A DNA stretch of 6,236 nucleotides, taken from NCBI GenBank assembly GCA_029256645.1, contig JAQSXM010000215.1:1-6236 (forward strand), read 5' to 3'. The first letter of the stretch is position 1, and every line of letters begins with the position of its first letter. This stretch comes from Sporomusa sp. (GTDB lineage Bacteria; Bacillota_C; Negativicutes; Sporomusales; Sporomusaceae). The notes below the pieces were generated by a model. It was not told where the DNA came from, ran no database searches, and was given only the letters and a program-made list of their open reading frames with translations. This document shows positions 1-5,863 of the stretch, piece after piece. Made by a program: the position numbers and the translations under genes.

Positions 1-1
1 C

Positions 2-805
2 CAAGAAAGCCGTGACGATATTATTAAAGTGCTTAAGGGTGCTGATATGGTATTTATCACTGCCGGTATGGGTGGTGGTACCGGTACCGGAGCTGCACCG
101 GTAGTGGCCGAATGTGCCAGAGAAGTAGGCGCACTTACGGTTGGCGTTGTTACCAAACCGTTTACTTTTGAAGGCCGCAAGCGTCAACTGCAGGCAGAAA
201 GAGGGATTGCTAAGCTTAAAGAAAAGGTAGATACGCTGATTACTATTCCTAATGATCGTTTGCTGCAGGTGGTCGATAAACGAACTTCGATTTTGGATGC
301 TTTTAAAATTGTTGATGATGTATTGCGGCAAGGTGTTCAGGGAATTTCTGACCTTATTGCCGTGCCGGCGCTGATAAATCTTGACTTTGCCGATGTAAAG
401 ACCATTATGAGCGATGCTGGTTCAGCCCTGATGGGTATTGGTTTTGGCACAGGTGATAATCGCTCAATTGCAGCTGTTGAGGCCGCTATTAGGAGTCCTC
501 TGCTGGAAATGTCGATTGATGGTGCCAAAGGTGTCTTGTTAAACTTTACAGGTGGTCCCAATACCACTTTGTTTGAAGTAAATGAAGCAGCTGATATTAT
601 TGCTAAGGCTGCTGATCCGGAAGCAACTATTATTTTTGGTGCAACTATTGATGAACGTTTTGAAGATCAAGTGCGAGTGACTGTTATTGCCACTGGTTTT
701 GATCCTAAGCCATTGATAAAGGCAAGTGAAGGTAGGCATGAAAGCCCGGTTATCGAACCCTTTAAAGGTCGAGATCTAGATATTCCGGCCTGGATGCGCC
801 GTTGA
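2..805 (+). CDS. ftsZ: Cell division protein FtsZ (5'-truncated by window edge)
   Basis: FtsZ is the tubulin-like GTPase that polymerises at midcell into the Z ring; in spore formers the ring also builds the polar septum. The reading frame is open from base 2, so 267 residues are visible and roughly the first 85 lie outside the window. Visible motifs are the GGGTGTG tubulin signature (about 71-91), the segment [11 protein letters not shown], the synergy/T7 loop [11 protein letters not shown] with its catalytic Asp (near visible residue 128), and the conserved C-terminal peptide [11 protein letters not shown] that docks FtsA, SepF and other partners. The linker between the globular core (ending near VTVIATGF) and that peptide is only about 20-25 residues, shorter than in B. 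subtilis. The gene ends in a double stop (TGA TAA). An internal GTG at 29 is not the start: the family sequence continues upstream of it. Identification is essentially certain. Confidence 0.98.
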   Translation, partial: QESRDDIIKVLKGADMVFITAGMGGGTGTGAAPVVAECAREVGALTVGVVTKPFTFEGRKRQLQAERGIAKLKEKVDTLITIPNDRLLQVVDKRTSILDAFKIVDDVLRQGVQGISDLIAVPALINLDFADVKTIMSDAGSALMGIGFGTGDNRSIAAVEAAIRSPLLEMSIDGAKGVLLNFTGGPNTTLFEVNEAADIIAKAADPEATIIFGATIDERFEDQVRVTVIATGFDPKPLIKASEGRHESPVIEPFKGRDLDIPAWMRR

Positions 806-828
806 TAAAACACTTGCGATAAGTTCTG

Positions 829-867
829 ACCCGGCTCTTTATTGAGCCGGGTTGTCTGTCTGTTTTT
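829..867 (+). terminator. Intrinsic terminator of ftsZ
   Basis: Perfect 8-bp GC-rich stem CCCGGCTC (830-837) / GAGCCGGG (844-851) with a six-base loop TTTATT; A829/T852 can extend it. A T-rich stretch follows (to about 867, with five consecutive Ts near 862-866). It lies 24 bp after the ftsZ stop and separates the division gene from the sporulation genes. The T-tract is interrupted by G and C, so efficiency is uncertain. Confidence 0.85.
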
Positions 868-912
868 AGTGGTTTTTCTTAGCAAAAAATTACATTATTT
901 TAAAAAAATCCT

Positions 913-921
913 TGGTATAAT
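913..921 (+). promoter_or_regulatory. Candidate upstream promoter for spoIIGA-sigE (extended -10)
   Basis: TGGTATAAT is a perfect sigma-A -10 hexamer (TATAAT, 916-921) with an extended TG. There is no good -35 at normal spacing; TTACAT (890-895) sits 20 bp upstream. In B. subtilis the spoIIG promoter also has an abnormally long spacer (22 bp) and depends on Spo0A, but no TGTCGAA-type Spo0A box is seen here. Transcription would start near 928. Confidence 0.4.
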
Positions 922-940
922 TGGCATAGTGATTTTGGCG

Positions 941-957
941 ATAGCATATATTGCTAT
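941..957. repeat. Short inverted repeat upstream of spoIIGA
   Basis: ATAGCA (941-946) and TGCTAT (952-957) form a perfect 6-bp inverted repeat around TATAT. It lies between the two candidate promoters. It could be an operator or a small hairpin in the leader; it has no T-tract, so it is not a terminator. Function unknown. Confidence 0.4.
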
Positions 958-982
958 GTATCAGTTTTTCTCCTGGTATAAA
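951..982 (+). promoter_or_regulatory. Candidate second promoter for spoIIGA-sigE
   Basis: TGGTATAAA (-10 TATAAA at 977-982 with extended TG) lies close to the spoIIGA ribosome binding site. TTGCTA (951-956) could be a -35 with a 20-bp spacer, again too long for unassisted sigma-A and reminiscent of an activator-dependent promoter. Start of transcription would be near 989. This is a weak alternative to the element at 913-921; the sequence alone cannot choose. Confidence 0.3.
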
Positions 983-992
983 ATTCCATGTC

Positions 993-999
993 AGGAAGG
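993..999 (+). promoter_or_regulatory. Ribosome binding site deciding the GTG start of spoIIGA
   Basis: AGGAAGG is placed 8 bases before GTG 1008. It favours this start over the in-frame ATG at 1026, which has no Shine-Dalgarno sequence and would remove conserved N-terminal residues. Confidence 0.8.
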
Positions 1000-1007
1000 G
1001 ATGACCA

Positions 1008-1940
1008 GTGTACATCTACGCTGATATGGTACTATTGATTAATTTTATAATGAATAGTGTCATTTTAGTTTTAACAGCTTATGCCTCAGGCGTTTCGTTC
1101 AGATGGCGACGCATACTGCCTGCAGCTTTAATGGGAGGAGTATATTCACTTGTCGGGATTTTTCCGGAAATGGCGGTATTGTATACGATTCCTGGCAAGC
1201 TGTTAGCCTCAGTAATGATTATCTTATTGGCTTTTGGGCGTAAAACATTAAAGATAACTTTAATACTTGTTGCTACTTTCTTTATTATTTCATTTATTTT
1301 AGGCGGGGCCGTATTGGGGTGGTTGTACTTTGCCCAGGCCGAGGCGCCGCACGCGGTTAACCAAATAATTAGTTTATCCTGGGGTAATTTAGCAATAGGC
1401 AGTGCTATCGCTGTTGTACTTATCTTGCTTATCGTAAAACAAATGCTTGGAAGAATGTATCGTCGACAGACTTTTTATCAGGCAAAAATTGAATATGATG
1501 GACGGTATGTTGAGGTGACAGGTATGCTTGATACTGGTAATGGGCTTTTTTCATTGCTGGGGCGCAAGCCTGTTGTTCTTTTAGATCACCAGGCATCACT
1601 TCTCTTGCTTAGCTCGCAAGCAAGGGAATATTTGACTACAAATAGTCCTGATGCGTGGTTGACTAATCTTGATCAATGTTTGGATGCAACATGGTTATCC
1701 AGGATAGAAATTATTCCTTATCAGTCTGTCGGTAGTCGGAGTGTTTTATTAGGATTTAGGCCGGATAGTATTACGATCATGACCGAATATGGTCCGGCTC
1801 AGACTGCTAATGTGCTCATCGGCATCTATAGTGGTGTACTTTCTGGCGGTAGCGACTGCCAGGCGCTTTTACACCCTGCGCTAATAACCGGGGTAAATAT
1901 GACAGAGGAGGCAGGGATATGCGCATTACCTGGCCGATAG
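1008..1940 (+). CDS. spoIIGA: Sporulation sigma-E factor-processing aspartic peptidase SpoIIGA
   Basis: SpoIIGA is the mother-cell membrane protease in the polar septum that, once activated by SpoIIR from the forespore, cleaves the pro-sequence from pro-sigma-E. The 310-residue product has the family's two-part form. The N-terminal half holds about five hydrophobic membrane segments (roughly residues 5-23, 36-55, 63-77, 81-108 and 127-144); the cytoplasmic C-terminal domain carries the aspartic protease motif GMLDTGNGL with catalytic Asp175. Other family stretches are [19 protein letters not shown] and LIGIYSG. The motif is DTGN, where B. subtilis has DSGN as I recall. The GTG start is chosen because AGGAAGG (993-999) lies 8 bases upstream and the protein then begins [13 protein letters not shown], matching the family start (MKIYLDVIWLLNF). 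The 3' end overlaps sigE by 22 bp, indicating cotranscription and likely translational coupling of protease and substrate. Confidence 0.97.
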   Translation: MYIYADMVLLINFIMNSVILVLTAYASGVSFRWRRILPAALMGGVYSLVGIFPEMAVLYTIPGKLLASVMIILLAFGRKTLKITLILVATFFIISFILGGAVLGWLYFAQAEAPHAVNQIISLSWGNLAIGSAIAVVLILLIVKQMLGRMYRRQTFYQAKIEYDGRYVEVTGMLDTGNGLFSLLGRKPVVLLDHQASLLLLSSQAREYLTTNSPDAWLTNLDQCLDATWLSRIEIIPYQSVGSRSVLLGFRPDSITIMTEYGPAQTANVLIGIYSGVLSGGSDCQALLHPALITGVNMTEEAGICALPGR

Positions 1941-2656
1941 TTAAATTATATATTAAGCTTAAGGTGATATCATTTCTTCAACGCATAGGCTGGCTTAAGC
2001 CAGACGAGGTATTTTATGTAGGTAGTGCAGAAATTTTACCTCCGCCGTTATCTGGCGATGAAGAAGTATTTTTGCTTAATCGATTACAAAAAGGCGATAA
2101 GTCTGTCAAAAGTGTTTTCATCGAGCGTAACCTGCGGCTTGTTGTCTATATTGCCCGTAAGTTTGAGAATACAGGGGTGAGTGTCGAGGACTTGGTCAGC
2201 ATTGGCACAATTGGGCTCATCAAAGCAGTAAATACTTTTGATCCTATTAAAAAGATTAAACTTGCTACTTATGCTTCACGGTGTATCGAGAATGAGATTT
2301 TAATGTACCTGCGCCGCAATAGTAAAACCCGGGCTGAGGTGTCATTTGATGAGCCACTTAATATCGATTGGGATGGTAATGAACTGCTGCTATCTGATGT
2401 ATTAGGAACCGACAATGACATAATCTATAAATCAGTTGAAGAAGAAGTTGATAAAACTCTGCTGTACACAGCTATGAGTAAGTTATCAGGGCGGGAACGA
2501 AGAATTATGGAGCTCAGGTTTGGCCTCAATGATGATGGTAACGAGCGCACGCAGAAGGAAGTTGCCGACATGCTGGGGATATCCCAGTCGTACATCTCGC
2601 GACTTGAGAAGAGAATAATAAAGAGGTTACGCAAAGAAATTAGCCGGATGGAATAA
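1919..2656 (+). CDS. sigE: RNA polymerase sporulation sigma factor, pro-sigma-E
   Basis: This is the early mother-cell sigma factor, made as an inactive membrane-associated precursor and activated by SpoIIGA cleavage. The product is 245 residues (B. subtilis about 239). An amphipathic, basic pro-sequence of about 30 residues leads to DEVFY (29-33), matching DEVYY at the known processing site. Region 2 follows (about 68-138: [50 protein letters not shown]), then the sigma-E-typical [21 protein letters not shown], then region 4 with the helix-turn-helix [20 protein letters not shown] (212-231). The ATG has GAGGAGG (1905-1911) 7 bases upstream and lies inside the end of spoIIGA. Distinction from sigma-K rests on the pro-sequence, the [12 protein letters not shown] block and the adjacent spoIIGA. 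Identification is near certain. Confidence 0.98.
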   Translation: MRITWPIVKLYIKLKVISFLQRIGWLKPDEVFYVGSAEILPPPLSGDEEVFLLNRLQKGDKSVKSVFIERNLRLVVYIARKFENTGVSVEDLVSIGTIGLIKAVNTFDPIKKIKLATYASRCIENEILMYLRRNSKTRAEVSFDEPLNIDWDGNELLLSDVLGTDNDIIYKSVEEEVDKTLLYTAMSKLSGRERRIMELRFGLNDDGNERTQKEVADMLGISQSYISRLEKRIIKRLRKEISRME

Positions 2657-2675
2657 TCCTACGGCTTTTTTTTTT
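2642..2675 (+). terminator. Intrinsic terminator overlapping the end of sigE
   Basis: AGCCG (2642-2646) pairs with CGGCT (2662-2666); an inner GGA (2650-2652)/TCC (2657-2659) helix can continue the stem past small mismatches. A run of ten Ts (2666-2675) follows. The left arm is inside the last sigE codons and the stop TAA (2654-2656) is in the hairpin, so a translating ribosome should affect folding. It separates spoIIGA-sigE from sigG, in keeping with their different cell compartments. Confidence 0.8.
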
Positions 2676-2717
2676 GCCATTTTTATTGTTTGTGGGTTTG
2701 GCGTGTTGCCAGTTAGA

Positions 2718-2747
2718 GTATAAAACCTCCAAGCCATGGCAATAATG
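2718..2747 (+). promoter_or_regulatory. Sigma-F/sigma-G-type promoter of sigG
   Basis: GTATA (2718-2722) matches the sigma-F -35 consensus GYWTA. After exactly 15 bp, GGCAATAATG (2738-2747) matches the -10 consensus GGNRANAHTW at nine of ten positions. Sigma-F and sigma-G recognise overlapping sequences, so the site could serve early forespore expression and later autoregulation, as known for sigG in B. subtilis. Transcription would begin near 2754, leaving a leader of about 45 bases. The short inverted repeat CAAG...CTTG (2730-2733/2748-2751) overlaps the -10. Confidence 0.75.
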
Positions 2748-2786
2748 CTTGTGTAGGGTAAGTAGTTTTAGTAGCCTAGAAAAACT

Positions 2787-2793
2787 GGGGAGG
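2787..2793 (+). promoter_or_regulatory. Ribosome binding site deciding the ATG start of sigG
   Basis: GGGGAGG sits 6 bases before ATG 2800. It rules out the longer in-frame TTG start at 2749, which has no Shine-Dalgarno sequence and lies just after the promoter -10, upstream of the predicted transcript start. Confidence 0.9.
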
Positions 2794-2799
2794 TACAAC

Positions 2800-3573
2800 A
2801 TGATAATCAACAAAGTAGAGATATGTGGTGTAAATACAGCAAAGCTCCCGGTGCTTTCTGCCACTAAAATGCGTGAGCTGTTCGAGGTAATGCAAGCTGG
2901 CGAAAGAGCGGCCCGGGAGCAGTTGATTTATAGTAACCTGCGTTTAGTACTTAGTGTAATCCAGCGATTTAACAATCGGGGTGAATATGTAGATGACTTG
3001 TTTCAAGTAGGCTGTATAGGTCTAATGAAAGCAATCGACAACTTTGATTTGTCGCAGAATGTTAAGTTTTCTACTTATGCGGTGCCAATGATTATTGGGG
3101 AAATCCGGCGTTATTTAAGAGATAACAATCCTATCAGGGTGAGCCGGTCAATGCGTGATATTGCTTATAAAGCGCTACAGGTCCGTGATTCATTAGTCAG
3201 CCGATATTCAAGAGAGCCGTCCATTAATGAGATTGCAGACGAACTCAAAGTGCCAAGAGAAGAAATAATCTTTGCCCTTGATGCTATTCAAGAACCTATC
3301 TCACTGTTCGAACCGATTTATCATGATGGCGGTGATCCGATTTTTGTTATGGATCAAATTAGTGATGATAAGCATCTTGACTTAAGCTGGCTTGAAGGTG
3401 TGGCAATTAAAGAAGCATTGCGAAAACTGAGTGAACGGGAAAAGCATATTCTTACTCTTAGATTCTTTGAAGGTAAAACTCAGATGGAAGTTGCTGACGA
3501 AATTGGTATATCTCAAGCGCAAGTGTCACGATTGGAGAAAGCGGCTTTGGGGCATATGCGCAAATATATATAA
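2800..3573 (+). CDS. sigG: RNA polymerase sporulation sigma factor sigma-G
   Basis: Sigma-G is the late forespore sigma factor, active after engulfment and controlling spore protection and germination genes. From ATG 2800 the product is 257 residues (B. subtilis about 260). The N-terminal signature NKVEICGVNTAKLPVLS is typical of sigma-G and absent from sigma-F. Region 2 spans about 45-115 (NLRLVLSVIQRFNNRGEYVDD, FQVGCIGLMKAIDNFDLS, KFSTYAVPMIIGEIRRYLRD), region 3 about 115-190 (IRVSRSMRDIAYKALQVRD, LFEPIYHDGGDPIFVMDQIS) and region 4 about 205-255, with the helix-turn-helix TQMEVADEIGISQAQVSRLEK. No pro-sequence is present, as expected. It follows a sigma-F/G promoter and a terminator, so it is likely expressed independently of sigE. 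The gap to spoIIR is only 34 bp with no terminator, so the two are probably cotranscribed. Confidence 0.98.
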   Translation: MIINKVEICGVNTAKLPVLSATKMRELFEVMQAGERAAREQLIYSNLRLVLSVIQRFNNRGEYVDDLFQVGCIGLMKAIDNFDLSQNVKFSTYAVPMIIGEIRRYLRDNNPIRVSRSMRDIAYKALQVRDSLVSRYSREPSINEIADELKVPREEIIFALDAIQEPISLFEPIYHDGGDPIFVMDQISDDKHLDLSWLEGVAIKEALRKLSEREKHILTLRFFEGKTQMEVADEIGISQAQVSRLEKAALGHMRKYI

Positions 3574-3607
3574 GCTTTACATGCAAGTGTTTGGGAGGCA
3601 GTAAAAA

Positions 3608-4207
3608 ATGAGGAAAAATTTACAGATAAAACTTATGATAATGACACTGATATTTTGTTTTGTCGCCGGCGGCTGGAGTCTGTTACTCTCTGATGCAAAC
3701 CGTGGAATACCTGTAATGCCACAACGTGGGGATTATGTTAGATTGCATATTCTGGCTAACAGTGACAGCACTGAAGATCAACGGCTTAAACTAAAAGTGC
3801 GTGATGCAGTTATCGCCTATCTAACCCCTTATGTCCAAAAGGTAAGTGATGCCCAAGAGGCCAATAACATTATTGCAAGCCACCAGGAAAATATTATCAT
3901 GGTAGCTAAAAAAGTATTGGGCGAAAACGGAGTTAATTATCCGGTTGCTGTGCAAATGGGTACTTTTGAGTTTCCTATTCGCACATATGGAAGTTTAGAG
4001 TTACCTGCTGGCGAGTATCAGGCTGTTCGTATTCTATTGGGGCAGGCAGCCGGACAAAATTGGTGGTGTGTACTGTTTCCGCCACTATGTTTTATTGACG
4101 GAGCTAACACCGCACTGGCACCGCTGAGCTATGCAAAAGAAAATGAGCAGAAAGTCGATCCTGTTCCTCAAGTCCGATGGAAAATAGCCGAATTATTTAA
4201 TAAATAA
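3608..4207 (+). CDS. spoIIR: Stage II sporulation protein R, secreted activator of pro-sigma-E processing
   Basis: SpoIIR is made in the forespore under sigma-F, exported into the space between the two septal membranes, and triggers SpoIIGA to process pro-sigma-E in the mother cell. The 199-residue product begins with a basic N-terminus and a hydrophobic stretch (about 8-28) acting as signal peptide or anchor. Family motifs follow in order: YVRLHILANSDSTEDQ (43-58), KVRDAV (63-68), EFPIRTYGSLELPAGEYQAV (121-140) and the Trp/Cys-rich NWWCVLFPPLCFID (151-164). The ATG has GGGAGG (3593-3598) 9 bases upstream. In B. subtilis spoIIR lies elsewhere on the chromosome; here it is directly behind sigG, so the sigma-F/G promoter at 2718 probably serves both. 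No separate sigma-F promoter is visible in the 34-bp gap. Identification is confident from the motifs. Confidence 0.95.
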   Translation: MRKNLQIKLMIMTLIFCFVAGGWSLLLSDANRGIPVMPQRGDYVRLHILANSDSTEDQRLKLKVRDAVIAYLTPYVQKVSDAQEANNIIASHQENIIMVAKKVLGENGVNYPVAVQMGTFEFPIRTYGSLELPAGEYQAVRILLGQAAGQNWWCVLFPPLCFIDGANTALAPLSYAKENEQKVDPVPQVRWKIAELFNK

Positions 4208-4218
4208 ATGATTTTGGC

Positions 4219-4247
4219 ACACATTTAGCCCTTGTCCTTCATATAAT
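4219..4247 (+). promoter_or_regulatory. Candidate sigma-E-like promoter before the ylmC stub
   Basis: CATATAAT (4240-4247) matches the sigma-E -10 CATACAAT at seven of eight positions. ACACATT (4219-4225) is a partial match to the -35 kmATATT at 14-bp spacing. The -10 also contains TATAAT, but no sigma-A -35 lies at 16-18 bp (TTGGCA 4214-4219 is 22 bp away). Transcription would start near 4254, giving a leader of about 55 bases before ATG 4309. Placement supports a promoter; the sigma class is uncertain. Confidence 0.35.
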
Positions 4248-4294
4248 TATTGTAGAATCAAAATGCTACATATTTTGTGGAGAGAATCTGGAAA

Positions 4295-4304
4295 GAGGAG
4301 GGGG
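4295..4304 (+). promoter_or_regulatory. Strong ribosome binding site of the ylmC stub
   Basis: GAGGAGGGGG (about 4295-4304) ends four bases before ATG 4309. Such a complete Shine-Dalgarno sequence before only 12 codons argues that this was the start of a full gene. Confidence 0.75.
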
Positions 4305-4308
4305 ATAA

Positions 4309-4347
4309 ATGTTAAAAACCAGTGATTTGAACAAATCAGAGGTATAA
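4309..4347 (+). pseudogene. ylmC: 5' stub of YlmC/YmxH-family sporulation gene, interrupted by the adjacent element
   Basis: The frame reads MLKTSDLNKSEV and then TAA. It aligns without gaps to the N-terminus of YlmC/YmxH-family PRC-barrel sporulation proteins (pattern M-x3-S-D/E-L/F-x3-E/D-V, followed in intact proteins by V/I-N-V and a (G)K/R-x-LG motif; B. subtilis YlmC starts MISISEFQVKDVVNV as I recall). In B. subtilis ylmC lies in the gene group downstream of sigG, so both position and N-terminus fit. Intact proteins are about 80 residues, so about 85% is missing. The strong ribosome binding site, the promoter-like element and the serine recombinase immediately beyond point to interruption by integration, not to a natural short peptide. 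The rest should lie at the far end of the element, outside the window. The assignment rests on only 12 residues plus context, hence moderate confidence. Confidence 0.62.
4318..4343. other. Putative attachment-site core (attL) of the serine-recombinase element
   Basis: TGATTTG (4323-4329) and CAAATCA (4332-4338) form a perfect 7-bp inverted repeat around the dinucleotide AA (4330-4331). After two mismatched positions on each side, ACC (4318-4320) and GGT (4341-4343) pair as well: 10 of 12 arm positions in a 26-bp span. Large serine recombinases act on imperfect palindromes with a central, non-palindromic dinucleotide crossover, which AA satisfies. The site lies inside the ylmC stub and about 40 bp from the end of the recombinase gene, the usual place for an att site. 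The exact crossover cannot be fixed without the other junction. Confidence 0.5.
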
Positions 4348-4357
4348 TTGTTCATAC

Positions 4358-4386
4358 AAAAAACCTAGATAAAATCTAGGTTTTTT
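4358..4386. terminator. Bidirectional intrinsic terminator between the ylmC stub and the recombinase gene
   Basis: CCTAGA (4364-4369) and TCTAGG (4375-4380) form a perfect stem around TAAAA, flanked by six As (4358-4363) and six Ts (4381-4386), giving a 12-bp symmetric stem and a T-tract on either strand. It overlaps the recombinase stop codon (4385-4387). It should end the minus-strand recombinase transcript and also plus-strand transcription arriving from the spoIIR/ylmC side. Confidence 0.85.
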
Positions 4387-5863
4387 ATTTTCTAAATTCA
4401 AATTCTACAGAGTCATCACGTCGTACAGCATAAATTTTAATGTCTGATCTGCGAATAATATCTTGTTTATCAGCAAAGGTTTTAGCAGCTAAGATTTCCT
4501 CAGGGAGTACGGCCGGTCCGGTAAAGGTTAACTTCTCTTGGGAGTGACGCAAGGTAGTGATAGTTGATGCGATAGAAACTAATTCTCTATTAATAACTTG
4601 AAGCTCTTTCTTGGCCATGTCGGCGCTGATTAAGTTTTCCCGGAACCAGCTAGTAATTTCTGAGCGTTTTTTTAATAAATCCAATTCAGCTCTTGTTGAT
4701 TTGTCGATCTCTTTTGCATGATCTTTAGCCACATCTTGCTTTATATATCGGTCTAGACTATCACTGCCTTGGGCCGAGTTAACAAAGATATCCCAGATTG
4801 ATTCATCGAATTCATTAGAGGGTATTCTCCGGCATTGGCAAGGTTCCAGATGCATATAATTACCGGATTCTTTTGTGATGCACGAATAGTAATAATACAT
4901 CTTGGGAGCCGTCTTTTTACGCTGCCCAGGGCGTCCGTAGGCGGTCATAGAACGTTGGCACAGGGAACAGTAAAGGATGCCCTGTAATAAGTACTCGTGG
5001 GTTGTATTGCGCTTCGCAAAGCGCTTGTTTTTTTGCCGCTGCTTTTGAGCTCTCTGATATGTTTCATAATCTACGATAGCCGGCACTGTTATTGGGATCC
5101 AATCCTCACGAGGATTATCAGTGATTTCCCGCGTGTTCTGGCCTGTTTTGCTGACTGATTGGCGAAATAGATAATGTTGGCCATAATACATATCTCTGGT
5201 TAAGACACGCTCCACGCAGTTAATTGATAATGGCTTACCATCTTTACGGCCTTTAACCCCCATGCGGGCCAGTTCCAATGTGATTGTCCGTGCACCCAGG
5301 CCTTGCTCAATACACATAGCGTAAATCTTACGAACTACTTGAGCCTCATCATCATTAATAATATACATTGAGGTTTCTTTATCAAAATTATACCCATATG
5401 GCCGGGCGTTATGAACAATTTTCCCTGAGTTAGCTTTAGCCTTCCGGCCACGCTGGGTACGCTCACGAATCTTTGCTTTTTCAAAAGCGCTGATGGCGCC
5501 GCGTATGCTGAAAAAAAGACGGCCCTCCGGGCTGGCATCATAGTCGCCGGTTACAAAGTAAAGATTGATACCGGATTTTTCGATTTCATCTGCAATGAGC
5601 AGTTGGTTAGTCAGGTTACGACTTAGCCGATCAGGATCATAGATACAGATGTTTTGAATGAGCTTCGCACGCAGGTCATTTCTAAGCTCTTCGAGGGCAG
5701 GCCGGTCAAGGTATTCGCCGCTGTAACCATCATCAATATATTCTTTAATTGCAGTTAATCCCATACTAATCAGGCGATTTCGACAAACCTGTAACTGATC
5801 GCCAAGTGAATAGCCAGACTTAGCTTGTTCCTCTGAGCTTACACGGACGTAAACTGCGTTCAT
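4385..5863 (-). CDS. Large serine recombinase (integrase/excisionase family, SpoIVCA-like size)
   Basis: A site-specific DNA recombinase of 492 residues that would integrate and excise the element by double-strand cleavage with a serine nucleophile. The N-terminal resolvase domain (about 2-146) has YVRVSSEEQ with catalytic Ser9 and Arg7, DDGYSGEYLDRPAL (44-57) and YDPDRLSRN (75-83) with the conserved DRxxR residues Asp78, Arg79 and Arg82. The recombinase domain spans about 153-270 (ARPYGYNFD, VLTRDMYYGQ). A zinc-ribbon follows with Cys299, Cys302 (CSLC), Cys328 and Cys342/344, then a charged probable coiled coil (about 380-440). All key residues are present, so it looks functional. The ATG has GGAGG (plus-strand 5868-5872) 4 bases upstream and overlaps the preceding small frame as ATGA. 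Its length is close to that of B. subtilis SpoIVCA (about 500), which excises skin. Family certain; role in ylmC excision inferred. Confidence 0.95.
   Translation of the reverse strand: MNAVYVRVSSEEQAKSGYSLGDQLQVCRNRLISMGLTAIKEYIDDGYSGEYLDRPALEELRNDLRAKLIQNICIYDPDRLSRNLTNQLLIADEIEKSGINLYFVTGDYDASPEGRLFFSIRGAISAFEKAKIRERTQRGRKAKANSGKIVHNARPYGYNFDKETSMYIINDDEAQVVRKIYAMCIEQGLGARTITLELARMGVKGRKDGKPLSINCVERVLTRDMYYGQHYLFRQSVSKTGQNTREITDNPREDWIPITVPAIVDYETYQRAQKQRQKNKRFAKRNTTHEYLLQGILYCSLCQRSMTAYGRPGQRKKTAPKMYYYYSCITKESGNYMHLEPCQCRRIPSNEFDESIWDIFVNSAQGSDSLDRYIKQDVAKDHAKEIDKSTRAELDLLKKRSEITSWFRENLISADMAKKELQVINRELVSIASTITTLRHSQEKLTFTGPAVLPEEILAAKTFADKQDIIRRSDIKIYAVRRDDSVEFEFRK

Noticed and set aside
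842..1024. 60-codon plus-strand frame with a hydrophobic middle between ftsZ and spoIIGA
   Set aside because: It begins at a TTG inside the ftsZ terminator hairpin, has no ribosome binding site, contains the candidate spoIIGA promoters and runs into the spoIIGA start. The hydrophobic look comes from T-rich DNA.
2749..2799. N-terminal extension of SigG by 17 residues from TTG 2749
   Set aside because: No Shine-Dalgarno sequence, starts directly at the promoter -10 and upstream of the predicted transcript start, and the added residues have no counterpart in known sigma-G. ATG 2800 has GGGGAGG.
2640..2864. Minus-strand frame across the sigE-sigG gap
   Set aside because: Covers the sigE terminator (lysine run from the T-tract), the sigG promoter and the sigG start; no ribosome binding site or recognisable protein.
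3540..3607. Separate sigma-F promoter for spoIIR
   Set aside because: The A/T-rich end of sigG has GCATA, but no matching -10 follows at 15 bp.
4211..4232. Terminator after spoIIR
   Set aside because: Only GGC/GCC three-base arms and no T-tract after them; not convincing.
5335..5541. 68-codon minus-strand frame inside the recombinase gene
   Set aside because: Lies entirely within the well-supported recombinase domain in another frame, without family resemblance or ribosome binding site.
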